Part shown: piece by piece, positions 44,696 through 53,885 of the stretch
How the letters are laid out: each line of letters opens with the position of its first letter
Numbering within the stretch: the stretch's first letter is position 1
Source of the DNA: Acidobacteriota bacterium
GTDB lineage: Bacteria > Acidobacteriota > UBA6911
Assembly (NCBI GenBank): GCA_016929335.1
Contig: JAFGIY010000233.1
Location: 45,262 to 109,261 of the forward strand
Reading direction: 5' to 3'
Length of the DNA: 64,000 nucleotides
Position numbers and translations under genes: made by a program
The notes under the pieces: generated by a model
The model's input: the letters and a program-made list of their open reading frames with translations, nothing else
Database searches by the model: none
What the model was told of the DNA's origin: nothing

Positions 44696-45436
44696 TTATT
44701 CGGATACGCCGGCAAGCAGGTCCGTTTCATGTTCCATTGTGGACGGCTTGATCGTGGCTGCCAGGTGAAAGAGCTCCCTGCTGCCGAATTTGCGCAAGGT
44801 CTTTGCAAATAATTCCATCAGCGGGCGTTGTGTCGCATGTGCCTGTGATGCTCTGATTTTGGTTTCAAGAAAGGGCTCGATATCTATGGTGGCCGTGCAA
44901 GGCGGAGGTGATACAGGCTGGCGGTCCGGCAGAATAAACGGCGCTGTGCAATAGTAAAGCTTCTGTGTCCTGTGCGGTGTCAGGCCGTCAGACAGCTGTT
45001 CCGGGAACCTGTCATTTCGCGCTGCCCAATGAAATGCCATTGTGGCAAAAATCGATGCCATTGCATGATCCAGGTGGCCTGTTATGGCCCCTTCCGGTCC
45101 CATGGTCAATATCAGGTCCGGCTTGATTACGCGAATGCGCCGGGTCAGATCGCTTACAGCGGCATTGAAGTCGGACCGGCAGAGAGAGCCGTCCGGATAG
45201 TCGAGTACGTGACCTTCCGTCACTTGAAGTATCTTGCAGGAAGCAGCAAACTCGGCACGGCGGATTGCTGCAAGTTCTTCGCGAGAACGGGCTTCTCCTC
45301 TGTTTGACGCCGCTTCCCCGGCAGTGAGACAAATCACATGAGTCTCAACTCCACGGGAATGGTATAAAAGCAGAGAACCGCCAAATGCTCCAACTTCGTC
45401 GTCCGGATGAGCCGTAATGCCAAGTATTTTCATCAT
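44696..45436 (-). CDS. PIG-L-family deacetylase (LmbE-like)
   Basis: This is a zinc-dependent N-acetylglucosaminyl deacetylase family protein, as in bacillithiol BshB or PIG-L. The zinc motif is ITAHPDDEVGAFGGSLLLYH, with the second metal site in ITGHLDHAMASIFATMAFHW. 246 residues from ATG 45436 fits; the earlier frame start 33 codons upstream is rejected because it covers a palindrome. No mshC/bshC-type ligase is nearby, so the substrate is unknown. A GTCAAG-N6-CTTGAC palindrome sits 3 bases before the ATG. Confidence 0.88.
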   Translation of the reverse strand: MMKILGITAHPDDEVGAFGGSLLLYHSRGVETHVICLTAGEAASNRGEARSREELAAIRRAEFAASCKILQVTEGHVLDYPDGSLCRSDFNAAVSDLTRRIRVIKPDLILTMGPEGAITGHLDHAMASIFATMAFHWAARNDRFPEQLSDGLTPHRTQKLYYCTAPFILPDRQPVSPPPCTATIDIEPFLETKIRASQAHATQRPLMELFAKTLRKFGSRELFHLAATIKPSTMEHETDLLAGVSE

Positions 45437-45439
45437 AAT

Positions 45440-45457
45440 GTCAAGGTAACGCTTGAC
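45440..45457. promoter_or_regulatory. Palindrome GTCAAG-N6-CTTGAC next to the PIG-L gene start
   Basis: A perfect 6-bp half-site pair with 6-base spacer lies between the divergent deacetylase and permease genes. It fits a dimeric regulator site, but its closeness to the ATG also allows an RNA hairpin. Confidence 0.35.
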
Positions 45458-45657
45458 AGGGCTGTGGATCAAGCGGCAAAACCGGGAAGCCGGAAGGGAA
45501 TCTCCCGGAACCTGTTTCCATTTTTCTTTATTCATTTCTATTCCATAGCTGATTGTTTGCGGTTACCCTTGTGTCGGAAAATGAAGGAGCTTGCGGGCTC
45601 TGTGCTTTCCACTGCCCCCATAGGGGTGCAGGATGTTCATTCGAGAGGTTTGGATTC

Positions 45658-46995
45658 ATGAAAGATCATCGGCTGGGGCTGTTCTCAGGAATGGGAATGG
45701 TAATCGCCAATATGATTGGCGCGGGAGTTTTTTTGAGCACCGGGTTTATGGCTCAGGATCTGACGCCGAAGCAAATACTCCTGGCATGGGCAATCGGCGC
45801 TTTCCTTGCGCTGGCCGGTGCCAGAGCGTATGCGGGGATCGCTCAAATAGTTCCCCATTCCGGTGGAGAGTATAGATATCTTTCCACGCTGGTGCATCCG
45901 GCTTTGGGATATCTCGCGGGTTGGGCTTCATTGCTTCTGGGCTTCTCAGCGCCCATCGCCATCGATGCCATAGCCGCCGGTGCTTTTGCCAATACGCTGG
46001 CGCACTGGATTAATCCAAAGCTGTTTGCAGCGCTGCTGATCGTTCTGTTGACGGCGGTGCATGCAATAGGCTTGCGTTTTTCGGTAAATGCCCAGAATTC
46101 ACTCGTCCTAATTAAGATCGTTCTGGTTGTTGGATTCATGGCCGTAGGATTGGCAGGCGGCCATAACTCCTGGCCGGATTGGAGGCCGCCGACCCAGTCT
46201 TCAACCTTCCCTCTCGGACCCTTTATGCAAAACCTTTTCTATATTGCCTTTGCATTCAGCGGATGGAACGCTGCGGTGTACGCAGCCTCCGAATTTAAAA
46301 ATCCGACACGCGATGTCCCTCGAGCGATGGTCCTGGGTTGCGGAATGGTTGGGATTTTATATCTTTGCGTAAATTGGGTTTTTGTGGCGAATCTCACACC
46401 GGAGCAGTGCAAGGTTGTGTTTACATATGAAACCGCCCGTGTCACGCTCGGCCATTTGATCATGAAGAATGTAGTCGGAGACTTCGGCGCAGCATGCATG
46501 TCCGTGCTCGCCATCATTGCGTTTATTTCCGCCATGAGCGCCATGACGTTTTTGGGACCACGCGTCTATGCAGCAATGGCAAAAGATGGTTTTCTGCCGC
46601 GCCTCCTGCAGGGAAGAGAGGGAAAACCGCCGATAGGAGCCGTAATCCTTCAAGGGGCTATTGCTCTCTTTCTGGTTTTCGCCTATCAGCTTGGAGAAGT
46701 GCTCAACAATGTGGGCGCTATCCTCACCCTGTTTTCCGCCCTGACTGTGTTCTCGCTTTTCTGGATTCGCTTCAGGAAAAAGAATCGCATAAAACCTGCT
46801 GTTACCGCGCTGGCAGCCGCGCTATTCTACCTGATCTTATCCGCCGTGATGCTGTATTTCGGATTTAAAAAATCGCCGACTCTCAATCTCTGGGTAGGTG
46901 CAAGCATTTTGACCGCCCTGATCGGCTATTTTGCCACGAGGAAGAAAGCCGGTGCACAGAACAAACAAATACCCATAAAGGAGAAAGTGAATTAG
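45658..46995 (+). CDS. Amino acid permease of the APC superfamily
   Basis: This is an inner-membrane transporter. The start of the first helix is the APC signature LFSGMGMVIANMIGAGVFLS (GxG-type unwound segment). About 12 membrane helices follow (for example LLAWAIGAFLALAGARAYAG, LIVLLTAVHAIGLRFSVNAQ, NLFYIAFAFSGWNAAVYAAS, IAFISAMSAMTFLGPRVYAA). About 445 residues is normal. ATG 45658 with GAGAGG is preferred to the frame start 35 codons upstream. The substrate is not readable; LAT-like exchangers are closest in look. Confidence 0.92.
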   Translation: MKDHRLGLFSGMGMVIANMIGAGVFLSTGFMAQDLTPKQILLAWAIGAFLALAGARAYAGIAQIVPHSGGEYRYLSTLVHPALGYLAGWASLLLGFSAPIAIDAIAAGAFANTLAHWINPKLFAALLIVLLTAVHAIGLRFSVNAQNSLVLIKIVLVVGFMAVGLAGGHNSWPDWRPPTQSSTFPLGPFMQNLFYIAFAFSGWNAAVYAASEFKNPTRDVPRAMVLGCGMVGILYLCVNWVFVANLTPEQCKVVFTYETARVTLGHLIMKNVVGDFGAACMSVLAIIAFISAMSAMTFLGPRVYAAMAKDGFLPRLLQGREGKPPIGAVILQGAIALFLVFAYQLGEVLNNVGAILTLFSALTVFSLFWIRFRKKNRIKPAVTALAAALFYLILSAVMLYFGFKKSPTLNLWVGASILTALIGYFATRKKAGAQNKQIPIKEKVN

Positions 46996-47098
46996 ACCGG
47001 ATGGAATCATTAAAAGCTTGATGATCAGATCTTACCGTCCGGGCGTCATACCCTTTTTGCCTGTAGATGATCGATATAGTGTCAACCAATGCATTAGT

Positions 47099-47127
47099 TT
47101 GAACTTTCTACGGCTATGACCTATCAT
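47099..47127 (+). promoter_or_regulatory. Predicted promoter of the coiled-coil membrane protein gene
   Basis: TTGAAC (47099-47104), 17 bases, TATCAT (47122-47127), about 50 bases before the ATG. The ribosome site AGGAGG lies in the loop of a small CACAC/GTGTG stem (47161-47176). Confidence 0.5.
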
Positions 47128-47176
47128 ATTAGACCTACGGGGTTGCATATCACCCCTTTACACACTAGGAGGTGTG

Positions 47177-48100
47177 ATGAACACGTTAGATCCCAATACG
47201 CCCAAGCCGGCAGCCCCTCAGCTACAGGAAAAGGGATTGATACCGGAACCCGTAAAGCTGATTCTCATGATCGTTTTGCTGCTGGCCATTGTTTACCTGT
47301 TCTATGATAACGCGCAGTTCAAAAAATCCAGTCGCGCACAGCTTTCCAAGATTGCGGACCAGATACAGAATTTGGAAAACAACCAGAAGCTTGGAGAATC
47401 TTCCGTCAGCAACCAGATTTCGAGCTTGAAGTCGGAAATCGCCGGCGCGCAGGAAGCCGTCGGAGATACCAAAGCTGAACTCAAAAAGACAGCTAACCAG
47501 ATTCAAGCCGAGGGACAGAGAACAAAACAGGAACTATCCAAGGCTTTAGCTTCCAAGGCTGACAGCTCTCATGTCGAAGCTCAGGTTCAGGCTGTCAAAA
47601 CTGATGCCGAAACAAAAATCAGCCAGGTTAACACCGAGGTTGGGGGAGTAAAGACTGAAGTAGACACCGTCAAGACTGATCTGGCGAATACCCGGCGCGA
47701 CCTCGAAGGAACGCAACGCCAGTTGATAGACGTGCGCGATTCGCTGAACGCAGCCGTCGCAAAGAACTCAACCGAGCTGGCTCAGCTTCGGCTCAAAGGA
47801 GAGCGGGACTATGTCGAGTTCACCCTTCCCAAGAGCAAGAACCTCACGAAGGTGGAGGATATCCGGCTCGCGCTTACGAAGACGGACCAAAAGAAGGGCA
47901 AATTCAATCTGAAGATCGTGGTGGACGACAACCAGCTTGAAAAGAAAGACCGGCTCATCAATGAGCCAATTCAGTTTTTGGTGGGTCAGAACCGCGTCCG
48001 CTATGAGATAGTAATTAACTGGGTGCAGAAGAACCAGGCGGGAGGCTACCTCAGCATCCCGAAGGATAAAGCTCTTTCCTCCGAGCGCATAAAAAGATAG
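47177..48100 (+). CDS. Membrane-anchored coiled-coil protein of unknown function
   Basis: I do not recognise the family. One membrane helix (KLILMIVLLLAIVYLFYDNA, about residues 27-46) is followed by a long coiled coil (about 50-215; IADQIQNLENNQKLGESSVS, VKTDLANTRRDLEGTQRQLI) and a compact beta-rich C-terminal domain (DYVEFTLPKSKNLTKVEDIR, GKFNLKIVVDDNQLEKKDRL). The layout resembles envelope spacer or tether proteins. ATG 47177 has AGGAGG upstream. It stands alone with its own promoter and ends at an inverted word repeat. Confidence 0.85.
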   Translation: MNTLDPNTPKPAAPQLQEKGLIPEPVKLILMIVLLLAIVYLFYDNAQFKKSSRAQLSKIADQIQNLENNQKLGESSVSNQISSLKSEIAGAQEAVGDTKAELKKTANQIQAEGQRTKQELSKALASKADSSHVEAQVQAVKTDAETKISQVNTEVGGVKTEVDTVKTDLANTRRDLEGTQRQLIDVRDSLNAAVAKNSTELAQLRLKGERDYVEFTLPKSKNLTKVEDIRLALTKTDQKKGKFNLKIVVDDNQLEKKDRLINEPIQFLVGQNRVRYEIVINWVQKNQAGGYLSIPKDKALSSERIKR

Positions 48101-48106
48101 ATAAAT

Positions 48107-48154
48107 GATTCGAGATTCGAGATGGGATTGGCATTAATCTCGAATTTCGAATCG
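48107..48154. repeat. Inverted word repeat (ATTCGAG) between convergent genes
   Basis: GATTCGAGATTCGAGAT (48107-48123) faces ATCTCGAATTTCGAATCG (48137-48154), 13-base loop. It lies exactly between the ends of the coiled-coil gene and the radical SAM gene and may act as a two-way terminator without T-run. Confidence 0.8.
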
Positions 48155-48159
48155 TCCAT

Positions 48160-50103
48160 TCACGTTCTCGCCATATCCCGCAAGAATAATAGGAAAAGCT
48201 GTACGTCCTTCAGGAAATTCAAAACCATCTTATCCGGGCGGAAAAGGAGCATCTTTTTCTTGCCGGTTCTGTTCCAGAAAAGCTGCAGATCGGCGCGGGA
48301 ATAGGTGATCCGCTTTGCCATGCGGAAGTTCAACGCTCGAAAAGCCAGAGCTATTTTGGACGGCACATGCAGTTCCGGAAAGTGAATTCGTGTGCGGATG
48401 TGCGCCAGCTGCAACTCGGCCGAACGCAGATTGCGGTTCAATTCATTCTTTAATTGTCTGATCTCAGCCAGCAGCCGAACCTCAGCGTCGCTGCGCTTGC
48501 GAGTCTGAAGCCAGAGCTCTTCCATTTCCAGCGCCAGAGATGTCCAACTGACGGCCAGCTGCTTCAATTCACGAAACCGGCGCACGAAGTGTTTATGCCG
48601 CGATTCCACTGCGAAACCGGGTCTCCGGTCTACGCGGTCCTTGAGGCGAAAGAATCCGTGGATCATCGGATGCCCGCCTTCGATCAGGGCAGAATTCTTG
48701 TACCAGAGAAAGTCGCAGAAGATATTCCAGTAATTTTCCGGATTCGCCCTGGAAAGCACTTCGCGCATATAGTCGAAGGAATAAAAAGATTTCCAGGCGT
48801 CTTGATAGGATATGAATAATTCTCCGGGCGAAAAATTCGGGTGCGGCATGGTTTCGTGAAAAGAATCATAATCGTTAAGATCCGGGCTCATGGCTTCGCC
48901 GTTTCGAACCATGCGCGCATGATCCTGAGATCCCGGAATGGGTGTCAGCATAAAGAAGGATGCTTGCTCGACACCCAGTTCATTCTGAAGACGCTCGACG
49001 TCTTCGCGGATGGATTCCGGAGTATCAAAGGGAAATCCGAAAATGTAGGCGACATGCGTCGCAATTTTCGCATCGTGCCAGGCGGCTATCAGATCCTTAT
49101 AGTCCTGCACCTTGTTTTGAGTCTTTCCAACCGCCTTAAGGTTCTTCGGATTAATGCTCTCCATTCCGATAAATACCTGTGTACATCCGGCTCGTGCAGC
49201 CAGTTTCACAAAATCCGGGATCTTGTGCGATTGGGTATCCACCTGAATCATGAACTGGATCGGGATATGTTCTTCCTCCCGCAGCTGCACAAGGATCATA
49301 AAAATATCGCGCCAGCAGCGATTACGGGCGAAATTGTCATCCGTGAAGAAATAAAAATTAAGACGATGCAGGCGATAATTCTCGCGTATGGACTCGGCCA
49401 GCCGCTCGGGCGAACGCACGCGCATTTCCCGTCCCTGCACGTTGATGATTGAACAGAAACTGCAGTTGAAGGGACAGCCGCGGCTGCAATCGATCGTGCC
49501 GAAATTGGAGATGATGAACTGCTTTAGATATTTGCGGTCAACTGTCGGCAATGGCTTATCATAGAGGTCCGGCTTGCGGTCCAGAAAATCGTAGAGAGGC
49601 TTCAGATTATCCCGACAGGCGTCCTGAAGAATTTCTCCCCATGTCTCCTCGACTTCGCCCTTTACCATCGTAACTCCGAGGTCGATCAATTCCCGGATTT
49701 CCGGCGATATGCCCTCCGACAAGGCAAGCATGCCGCTTACGTGAAATCCGCCAATCAGAACCTGGAGACCGCCCGCCCGGAATTTCCGCGCGAGATCCGC
49801 CGCTCGCGGAAACTGATTCGATTGGACCCCAACCAGAGCAACGATAGTCCGCCGGTCCGGAAGCCGGTTGGATCTGATGATCCGCTTAACCGGTATCTTC
49901 TGCACGGTGTCGTCGATGAGCTCGACTTTTATCTCCACCTCCCTGCCAAGCAATTGCTGCTTTGCCACGTCCTGTGTGAGACTTGAGAGGCAGGCTAATG
50001 TATTGCTTGGTAGTACGCCGCGAAAATGCCGGATTACATATCCTTCATCATCGTATTTGGATGGCTTTATAAGAATGATTTTAACTGACTTTCTCTTGAG
50101 CAT
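48160..50103 (-). CDS. B12-binding-domain radical SAM protein (long form)
   Basis: This is a radical S-adenosylmethionine enzyme with an N-terminal cobalamin-binding-like domain (VKIILIKPSKYDDEGYVIRH, VALVGVQSNQFPRAADLARK, VLIGGFHVSG). The cluster motif is DCSRGCPFNCSFCSIINVQG (CxxxCxxC). The TIM barrel continues with YFFTDDNFARNRCWRDIFMI, FIGMESINPKNLKAVGKTQN and YIFGFPFDTPESIREDVERL. A C-terminal helical extension of about 170 residues is unusual. Start: ATG 50103 fits the domain; a TTG at 50163 is possible. The reaction is unknown; methylation or lipid/hopanoid modification are typical of relatives. Confidence 0.9.
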   Translation of the reverse strand: MLKRKSVKIILIKPSKYDDEGYVIRHFRGVLPSNTLACLSSLTQDVAKQQLLGREVEIKVELIDDTVQKIPVKRIIRSNRLPDRRTIVALVGVQSNQFPRAADLARKFRAGGLQVLIGGFHVSGMLALSEGISPEIRELIDLGVTMVKGEVEETWGEILQDACRDNLKPLYDFLDRKPDLYDKPLPTVDRKYLKQFIISNFGTIDCSRGCPFNCSFCSIINVQGREMRVRSPERLAESIRENYRLHRLNFYFFTDDNFARNRCWRDIFMILVQLREEEHIPIQFMIQVDTQSHKIPDFVKLAARAGCTQVFIGMESINPKNLKAVGKTQNKVQDYKDLIAAWHDAKIATHVAYIFGFPFDTPESIREDVERLQNELGVEQASFFMLTPIPGSQDHARMVRNGEAMSPDLNDYDSFHETMPHPNFSPGELFISYQDAWKSFYSFDYMREVLSRANPENYWNIFCDFLWYKNSALIEGGHPMIHGFFRLKDRVDRRPGFAVESRHKHFVRRFRELKQLAVSWTSLALEMEELWLQTRKRSDAEVRLLAEIRQLKNELNRNLRSAELQLAHIRTRIHFPELHVPSKIALAFRALNFRMAKRITYSRADLQLFWNRTGKKKMLLFRPDKMVLNFLKDVQLFLLFLRDMART

Positions 50104-50283
50104 GGGAACTGCAGAATAGCTTTTCACGATCTTTCCAAGTCCTAATAAAAATTTGGCTGACAAATATTATGAGGAGGAGACGCAGCATTCAACCACAGAG
50201 AGGGTCTTTTACAGAGCTTTTACACAAAAAGTGCATAATATCCTGATTCATTCCGATCCGCGACTCGAGTACGCATGGTACTG

Positions 50284-51375
50284 TCAGGCGGTAGAGGAGG
50301 CCTTACCGGAACTCAAGACGGAAAATTTGCGTTCGCTCAAGGCCGCAGCAGGGGTATTTGAAGCGGGGTGCAAGTTCAGATATTGCCCTGTCTGAAGAGA
50401 CTGGTAGGCAGTTTCTATCGTGCGAACGGATTCGAGTTCGTCCGCATCATCTATTTCGGGGAGCTCATCTTCGACAACACAGTTTGCAAAATTCGACAAC
50501 TGGAGAGTTAGTGCCTTCATCGTGCTGTATCCCTCTCCAAAGCTGATCCAGTCGATGGCTCCATTAGGCCGGTACATCGATTTTTTCCAGCCGATGCAAA
50601 GATTCCCCTGTGTCCCGTATATTCGGAAGTAGTCATCGCTGGTGCTCTTCAGAGTCCAGCTCAAATGGATGGTCCCCATAACTCCCGATTGAGTGCGCAG
50701 TTCCAGCCTCACCGTATCTTCAATATCCTCGGACTGGATGCGCTGAGCCTCTTCCGCACGAATCCACTCAATCGGACCGAACAGATGGCGAACAATGTCC
50801 ACTGCAGCACTGCCTTTATCGATAAGCACTCCTCCCCCGCTCAGCTTTGGTTGTGAATTCCATCGATTCCGCATATCTGTTGAATCGCGAAAATCACCCT
50901 TGAATTCCAGCACATGTCCCAAAATTCCGGCCTGGATCAGACCGCGGGCGTGAATGATATCGGGAACGAACCGGAACTTGGATCCCATCATGAGTTGGAC
51001 TCCATAAGTTCGCGAAATATTGATCATTCTTTCTGCCGAGAGAGAATCGAGGGCAAAGGGCTGTTCACAAAGAACGTTTACCTGTCTTTGCATGAGCCGG
51101 CAGGCAATGTCTGCATGGTCGGATGGAAAAGTGCAGACGATGGCACACTCGGCAAGCGAGTTGGCGGCCAGGTATTCATCCAGGGAAGCATAGCTTTTGC
51201 AGCCGAATGAGGCGCCGAACGCACGGGCCGCATCGGTATTTATGTCTACAACGGCTTCCAGTTCTGTTTTCGGATGATTGTTAATGATTGTGGCGTAGGA
51301 ATGTCCGGCTTTTCCACACCCGATCAGGGCAAATGTCAGGGATTTTCGCCAACGGCTATGCACTTTACCTCGCAT
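50284..51375 (-). CDS. Gfo/Idh/MocA-family protein with EQP instead of EKP motif
   Basis: This is an NAD(P)-dependent sugar oxidoreductase fold. The Rossmann loop is FALIGCGKAGHSYATIINNH and the C-terminal half has GSKFRFVPDIIHARGLIQAG, SGGGVLIDKGSAAVDIVRHL and FRIYGTQGNLCIGW. The canonical EKP motif, whose Lys acts in catalysis, reads VLCEQPFALD here. Loss of the Lys suggests an altered reaction or a binding role. 363 residues is normal. It lies upstream of the radical SAM gene in the same direction with a 120-base gap. Confidence 0.9.
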   Translation of the reverse strand: MRGKVHSRWRKSLTFALIGCGKAGHSYATIINNHPKTELEAVVDINTDAARAFGASFGCKSYASLDEYLAANSLAECAIVCTFPSDHADIACRLMQRQVNVLCEQPFALDSLSAERMINISRTYGVQLMMGSKFRFVPDIIHARGLIQAGILGHVLEFKGDFRDSTDMRNRWNSQPKLSGGGVLIDKGSAAVDIVRHLFGPIEWIRAEEAQRIQSEDIEDTVRLELRTQSGVMGTIHLSWTLKSTSDDYFRIYGTQGNLCIGWKKSMYRPNGAIDWISFGEGYSTMKALTLQLSNFANCVVEDELPEIDDADELESVRTIETAYQSLQTGQYLNLHPASNTPAAALSERKFSVLSSGKASSTA

Positions 51376-51541
51376 CTGAATCCATCAGACAATAAATGCT
51401 CTGCAGTTACCCCGAACTTGAGTAGTTCTGTTGTCAGGATTCCTATCTGATATCGGCTCCAAAACAGAAGGCATTATGCCAAAATTGACCTGGAGACAAG
51501 GAAAGTGATACCGCCATAGTACCGGTGGGTGTATTCCAGTG

Positions 51542-51565
51542 CTTATTCTCTGTTATAAGAATAAG
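51542..51565. promoter_or_regulatory. Palindrome upstream of the S9 peptidase gene
   Basis: CTTATTCT-N8-AGAATAAG is a perfect 8-bp inverted repeat ending 33 bases before the peptidase ATG, in a divergent gap. It could be an operator. Confidence 0.4.
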
Positions 51566-51598
51566 ATACCCAAAAAATAAATGAAGAGGATTTATATT

Positions 51599-53785
51599 AT
51601 GAAGATATTCGGTCTGATTCTGGCAACCGCTTTTGTCTTCCACGCCCCGGTCCAAGCTGCAGCACAACAGAAAGCAAACCTGAAAATCGAGGCGATTTTT
51701 GGAGGCAGTTTGCAGGAACCGGTGCCTTCGGAAATGCGCTGGGCGCCGGATGGAAGCCGAATAGCCTATCTTCTCGAGGATGAAAACGATGAAGGAGACC
51801 TCTGGATACTTGATTTGCCGACAGCTGAAAGAAGCCGGGCGGTTTCCTCTGCTCATATTCGAGAAATTGCCCCGCCTCCCGATCAGACCGGCATCGGCGA
51901 GAGGGAGCGTGAGCGCCGAAAGCGCTATGGTATACCTTCCTATCTCTGGTCTCCTGATGGAAAACACATACTGCTCGTCGATACCGGGCGGCTTTATCTG
52001 TATGATTTGGCAGCACAAAAGGCAGCCTTGCTGGTTCCCTCCAAAAGGAACCTTTGCGATCCTCAGTATTCGCCCGACGGGAAATGGATTTCTTTTATAC
52101 ATGAGCACGACATCTGGATCATTCCGGCAGGCGGAGGCAAAGAAAGACAGATAACCTTTGGGGGTAACAGGCTCCTTCTTCACGGAGAGCCGGATTGGAT
52201 TTACCAGGAAGAATTCAATATGAGCAGCGGATATTGCTGGTCCCCGGATTCCCGCTCCATAGCGTTTATTGAATTGGACGAAAGGTCGGTGCCTGTTTAT
52301 CCAATGATTGAATATACCTCGGGAGAGGCAAAGGTGGATTGGCAGGCCTATCCGAAAGCAGGAGATCCAAATCCAAAAGCCCGTATCGGCATTGTAAACG
52401 TGAAAACCCGGAAGACGGTCTGGATAGAGCGGACTGCGGAATATGTCGCGCGTTTCACGTGGGCAGACGGCGACACGGTTGTATTGCAGCTGCTGAACCG
52501 CGAACAAAGCGAGTTGAATCTGGTAGAAGCTGATTCCGGAAACGGGCGCTCCAAAAGCCTGCTGATCGAAAAGGATGCCTGGTGGATTGACGTCGGTGAT
52601 GATCTGGCATTCTTGTCCGGGAATCATGAATTTCTGTGGACATCCGACCGCAGCGGTTTTCGTCATATTTACTCATACAACCGGAGCGGAAGCCTGATAA
52701 GGCAGATAACGGCAGGGGATTGGGTCGTTAGTGATATCGTCGGGGTGGATGAGCAGAACGGCTGGATCTATTACCGCTCGAACCAGGCTTCAATCCTCGG
52801 TCTGGATCTCTTCCGGATCAAGATGGACGGATCAGGTGCTGAGCGCATGACGAAGGAATCCGGCACTCATTCTGTCAATATGAATCCGTCTTGCACCGCT
52901 TTTGTGGACTCCTTTTCTTCAATGATCCGGCCCAGAGAAATTTATGTGCGCGATCTGGTCGGCGGAAATATTATCGAGCTGTTCAAATCGCGTAGCGCGA
53001 GCGCTTTTGATCTGGTGGAACCCGAGATGAAAGAATTGACGGCTCGGGACGGAGCCGCGGTTCGTCTGCTTCTATATAAACCGCGCGAAATGCAGCCGGG
53101 GCGGAAGTATCCGCTGGTGGTTTATGTGTATGGCATGCCCGGAGTTCCAACGATTCAGGATGCCTGGGCCGGGAATCGCCTTCTCTATCATCAATTCCTC
53201 GTTCAACAGGGATTCCTGGTCGCTCAGATTGACGACCGATCCTCGTCCTTACCCGGGCATAAATATGCGGTTACAGCCCATCGCAGCGTCGGTCCGACAG
53301 CCGCGCAAGACCATGAACTGGCGATCCAATATCTTAAAACGCTTCCGTTTGTTGACGGTGAAGCCATGGCTGTCTGGGGCTGGAGCGGAGGCGGATCTCT
53401 TGCCGCCTATCACCTGACTCATACCAGGCTATTCAAGGCAGGCATTGCCGTAGCGCCGGTGACGGATTGGCGCCTCTATGACTCGATTTACACTGAACGC
53501 TACATGGGAATGCCCGAAAAAGAATCCGATGCCTATGATCGCGCATCCTCAGTGAAAGCGGCTGCCGATTATCATGGGCATCTGCTGCTGGTTCATGGCA
53601 CCCAGGATGACAACGTTCATCCGCAGAATACAATTCACCTGGTACAGGCTCTGATCAGGAATAACAAGCACTTTGACCTTATGCTATATCCCGATAAAAC
53701 GCACAGCATAGACGGCGCTGAAGAGAATGTTCATCTGTATTCGATGATGTATGAGTTTCTGGAAAGAAACCTGAGAGGCAAATAA
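51599..53785 (+). CDS. S9-family (dipeptidyl peptidase IV-like) serine peptidase
   Basis: This is an exported prolyl peptidase-type enzyme. ATG 51599 follows GAGGA at 8 bases and opens a signal peptide (KIFGLILATAFVFHAPVQA). The beta-propeller (about 35-490) includes the DPP IV Glu-Glu motif (PDWIYQEEFNMSSGYCWSPD). The alpha/beta hydrolase domain has GWSGGGSLAAYHLTHTR (nucleophile Ser; DPP IV has GWSYGG), Asp in HGTQDDNVHPQNT and His in YPDKTHSIDG. About 728 residues is full length. Likely periplasmic; type II secretion is possible but not shown. Confidence 0.94.
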   Translation: MKIFGLILATAFVFHAPVQAAAQQKANLKIEAIFGGSLQEPVPSEMRWAPDGSRIAYLLEDENDEGDLWILDLPTAERSRAVSSAHIREIAPPPDQTGIGERERERRKRYGIPSYLWSPDGKHILLVDTGRLYLYDLAAQKAALLVPSKRNLCDPQYSPDGKWISFIHEHDIWIIPAGGGKERQITFGGNRLLLHGEPDWIYQEEFNMSSGYCWSPDSRSIAFIELDERSVPVYPMIEYTSGEAKVDWQAYPKAGDPNPKARIGIVNVKTRKTVWIERTAEYVARFTWADGDTVVLQLLNREQSELNLVEADSGNGRSKSLLIEKDAWWIDVGDDLAFLSGNHEFLWTSDRSGFRHIYSYNRSGSLIRQITAGDWVVSDIVGVDEQNGWIYYRSNQASILGLDLFRIKMDGSGAERMTKESGTHSVNMNPSCTAFVDSFSSMIRPREIYVRDLVGGNIIELFKSRSASAFDLVEPEMKELTARDGAAVRLLLYKPREMQPGRKYPLVVYVYGMPGVPTIQDAWAGNRLLYHQFLVQQGFLVAQIDDRSSSLPGHKYAVTAHRSVGPTAAQDHELAIQYLKTLPFVDGEAMAVWGWSGGGSLAAYHLTHTRLFKAGIAVAPVTDWRLYDSIYTERYMGMPEKESDAYDRASSVKAAADYHGHLLLVHGTQDDNVHPQNTIHLVQALIRNNKHFDLMLYPDKTHSIDGAEENVHLYSMMYEFLERNLRGK

Positions 53786-53797
53786 CGAAAAGTCGCT

Positions 53798-53829
53798 GCC
53801 CGGACGGCCCTAATGAAGGCCGTCCGGGC
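53798..53829. terminator. Terminator hairpin between convergent genes
   Basis: GCCCGGACGGCC and its exact complement surround an 8-base loop, between the S9 peptidase and the exported-protein gene. No clear T-run follows on either strand, but the 12-bp GC stem and convergent position fit a two-way terminator. Confidence 0.75.
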
Positions 53830-53885
53830 AAATGCGGTTTGGGAAAAGCAAAAAGCTGAAGGATTATTGCGCAGAGAAATGAGGA

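Noticed and set aside
50153..50395. 80-codon plus-strand frame at the Gfo/Idh/MocA to radical SAM gap
   Set aside because: Half of it is antisense to the oxidoreductase C-terminus and the rest covers the radical SAM leader; no ribosome site.
51443..52666. 407-codon minus-strand frame opposite the S9 peptidase
   Set aside because: Antisense shadow; the plus-strand gene has signal peptide, Shine-Dalgarno and catalytic residues.
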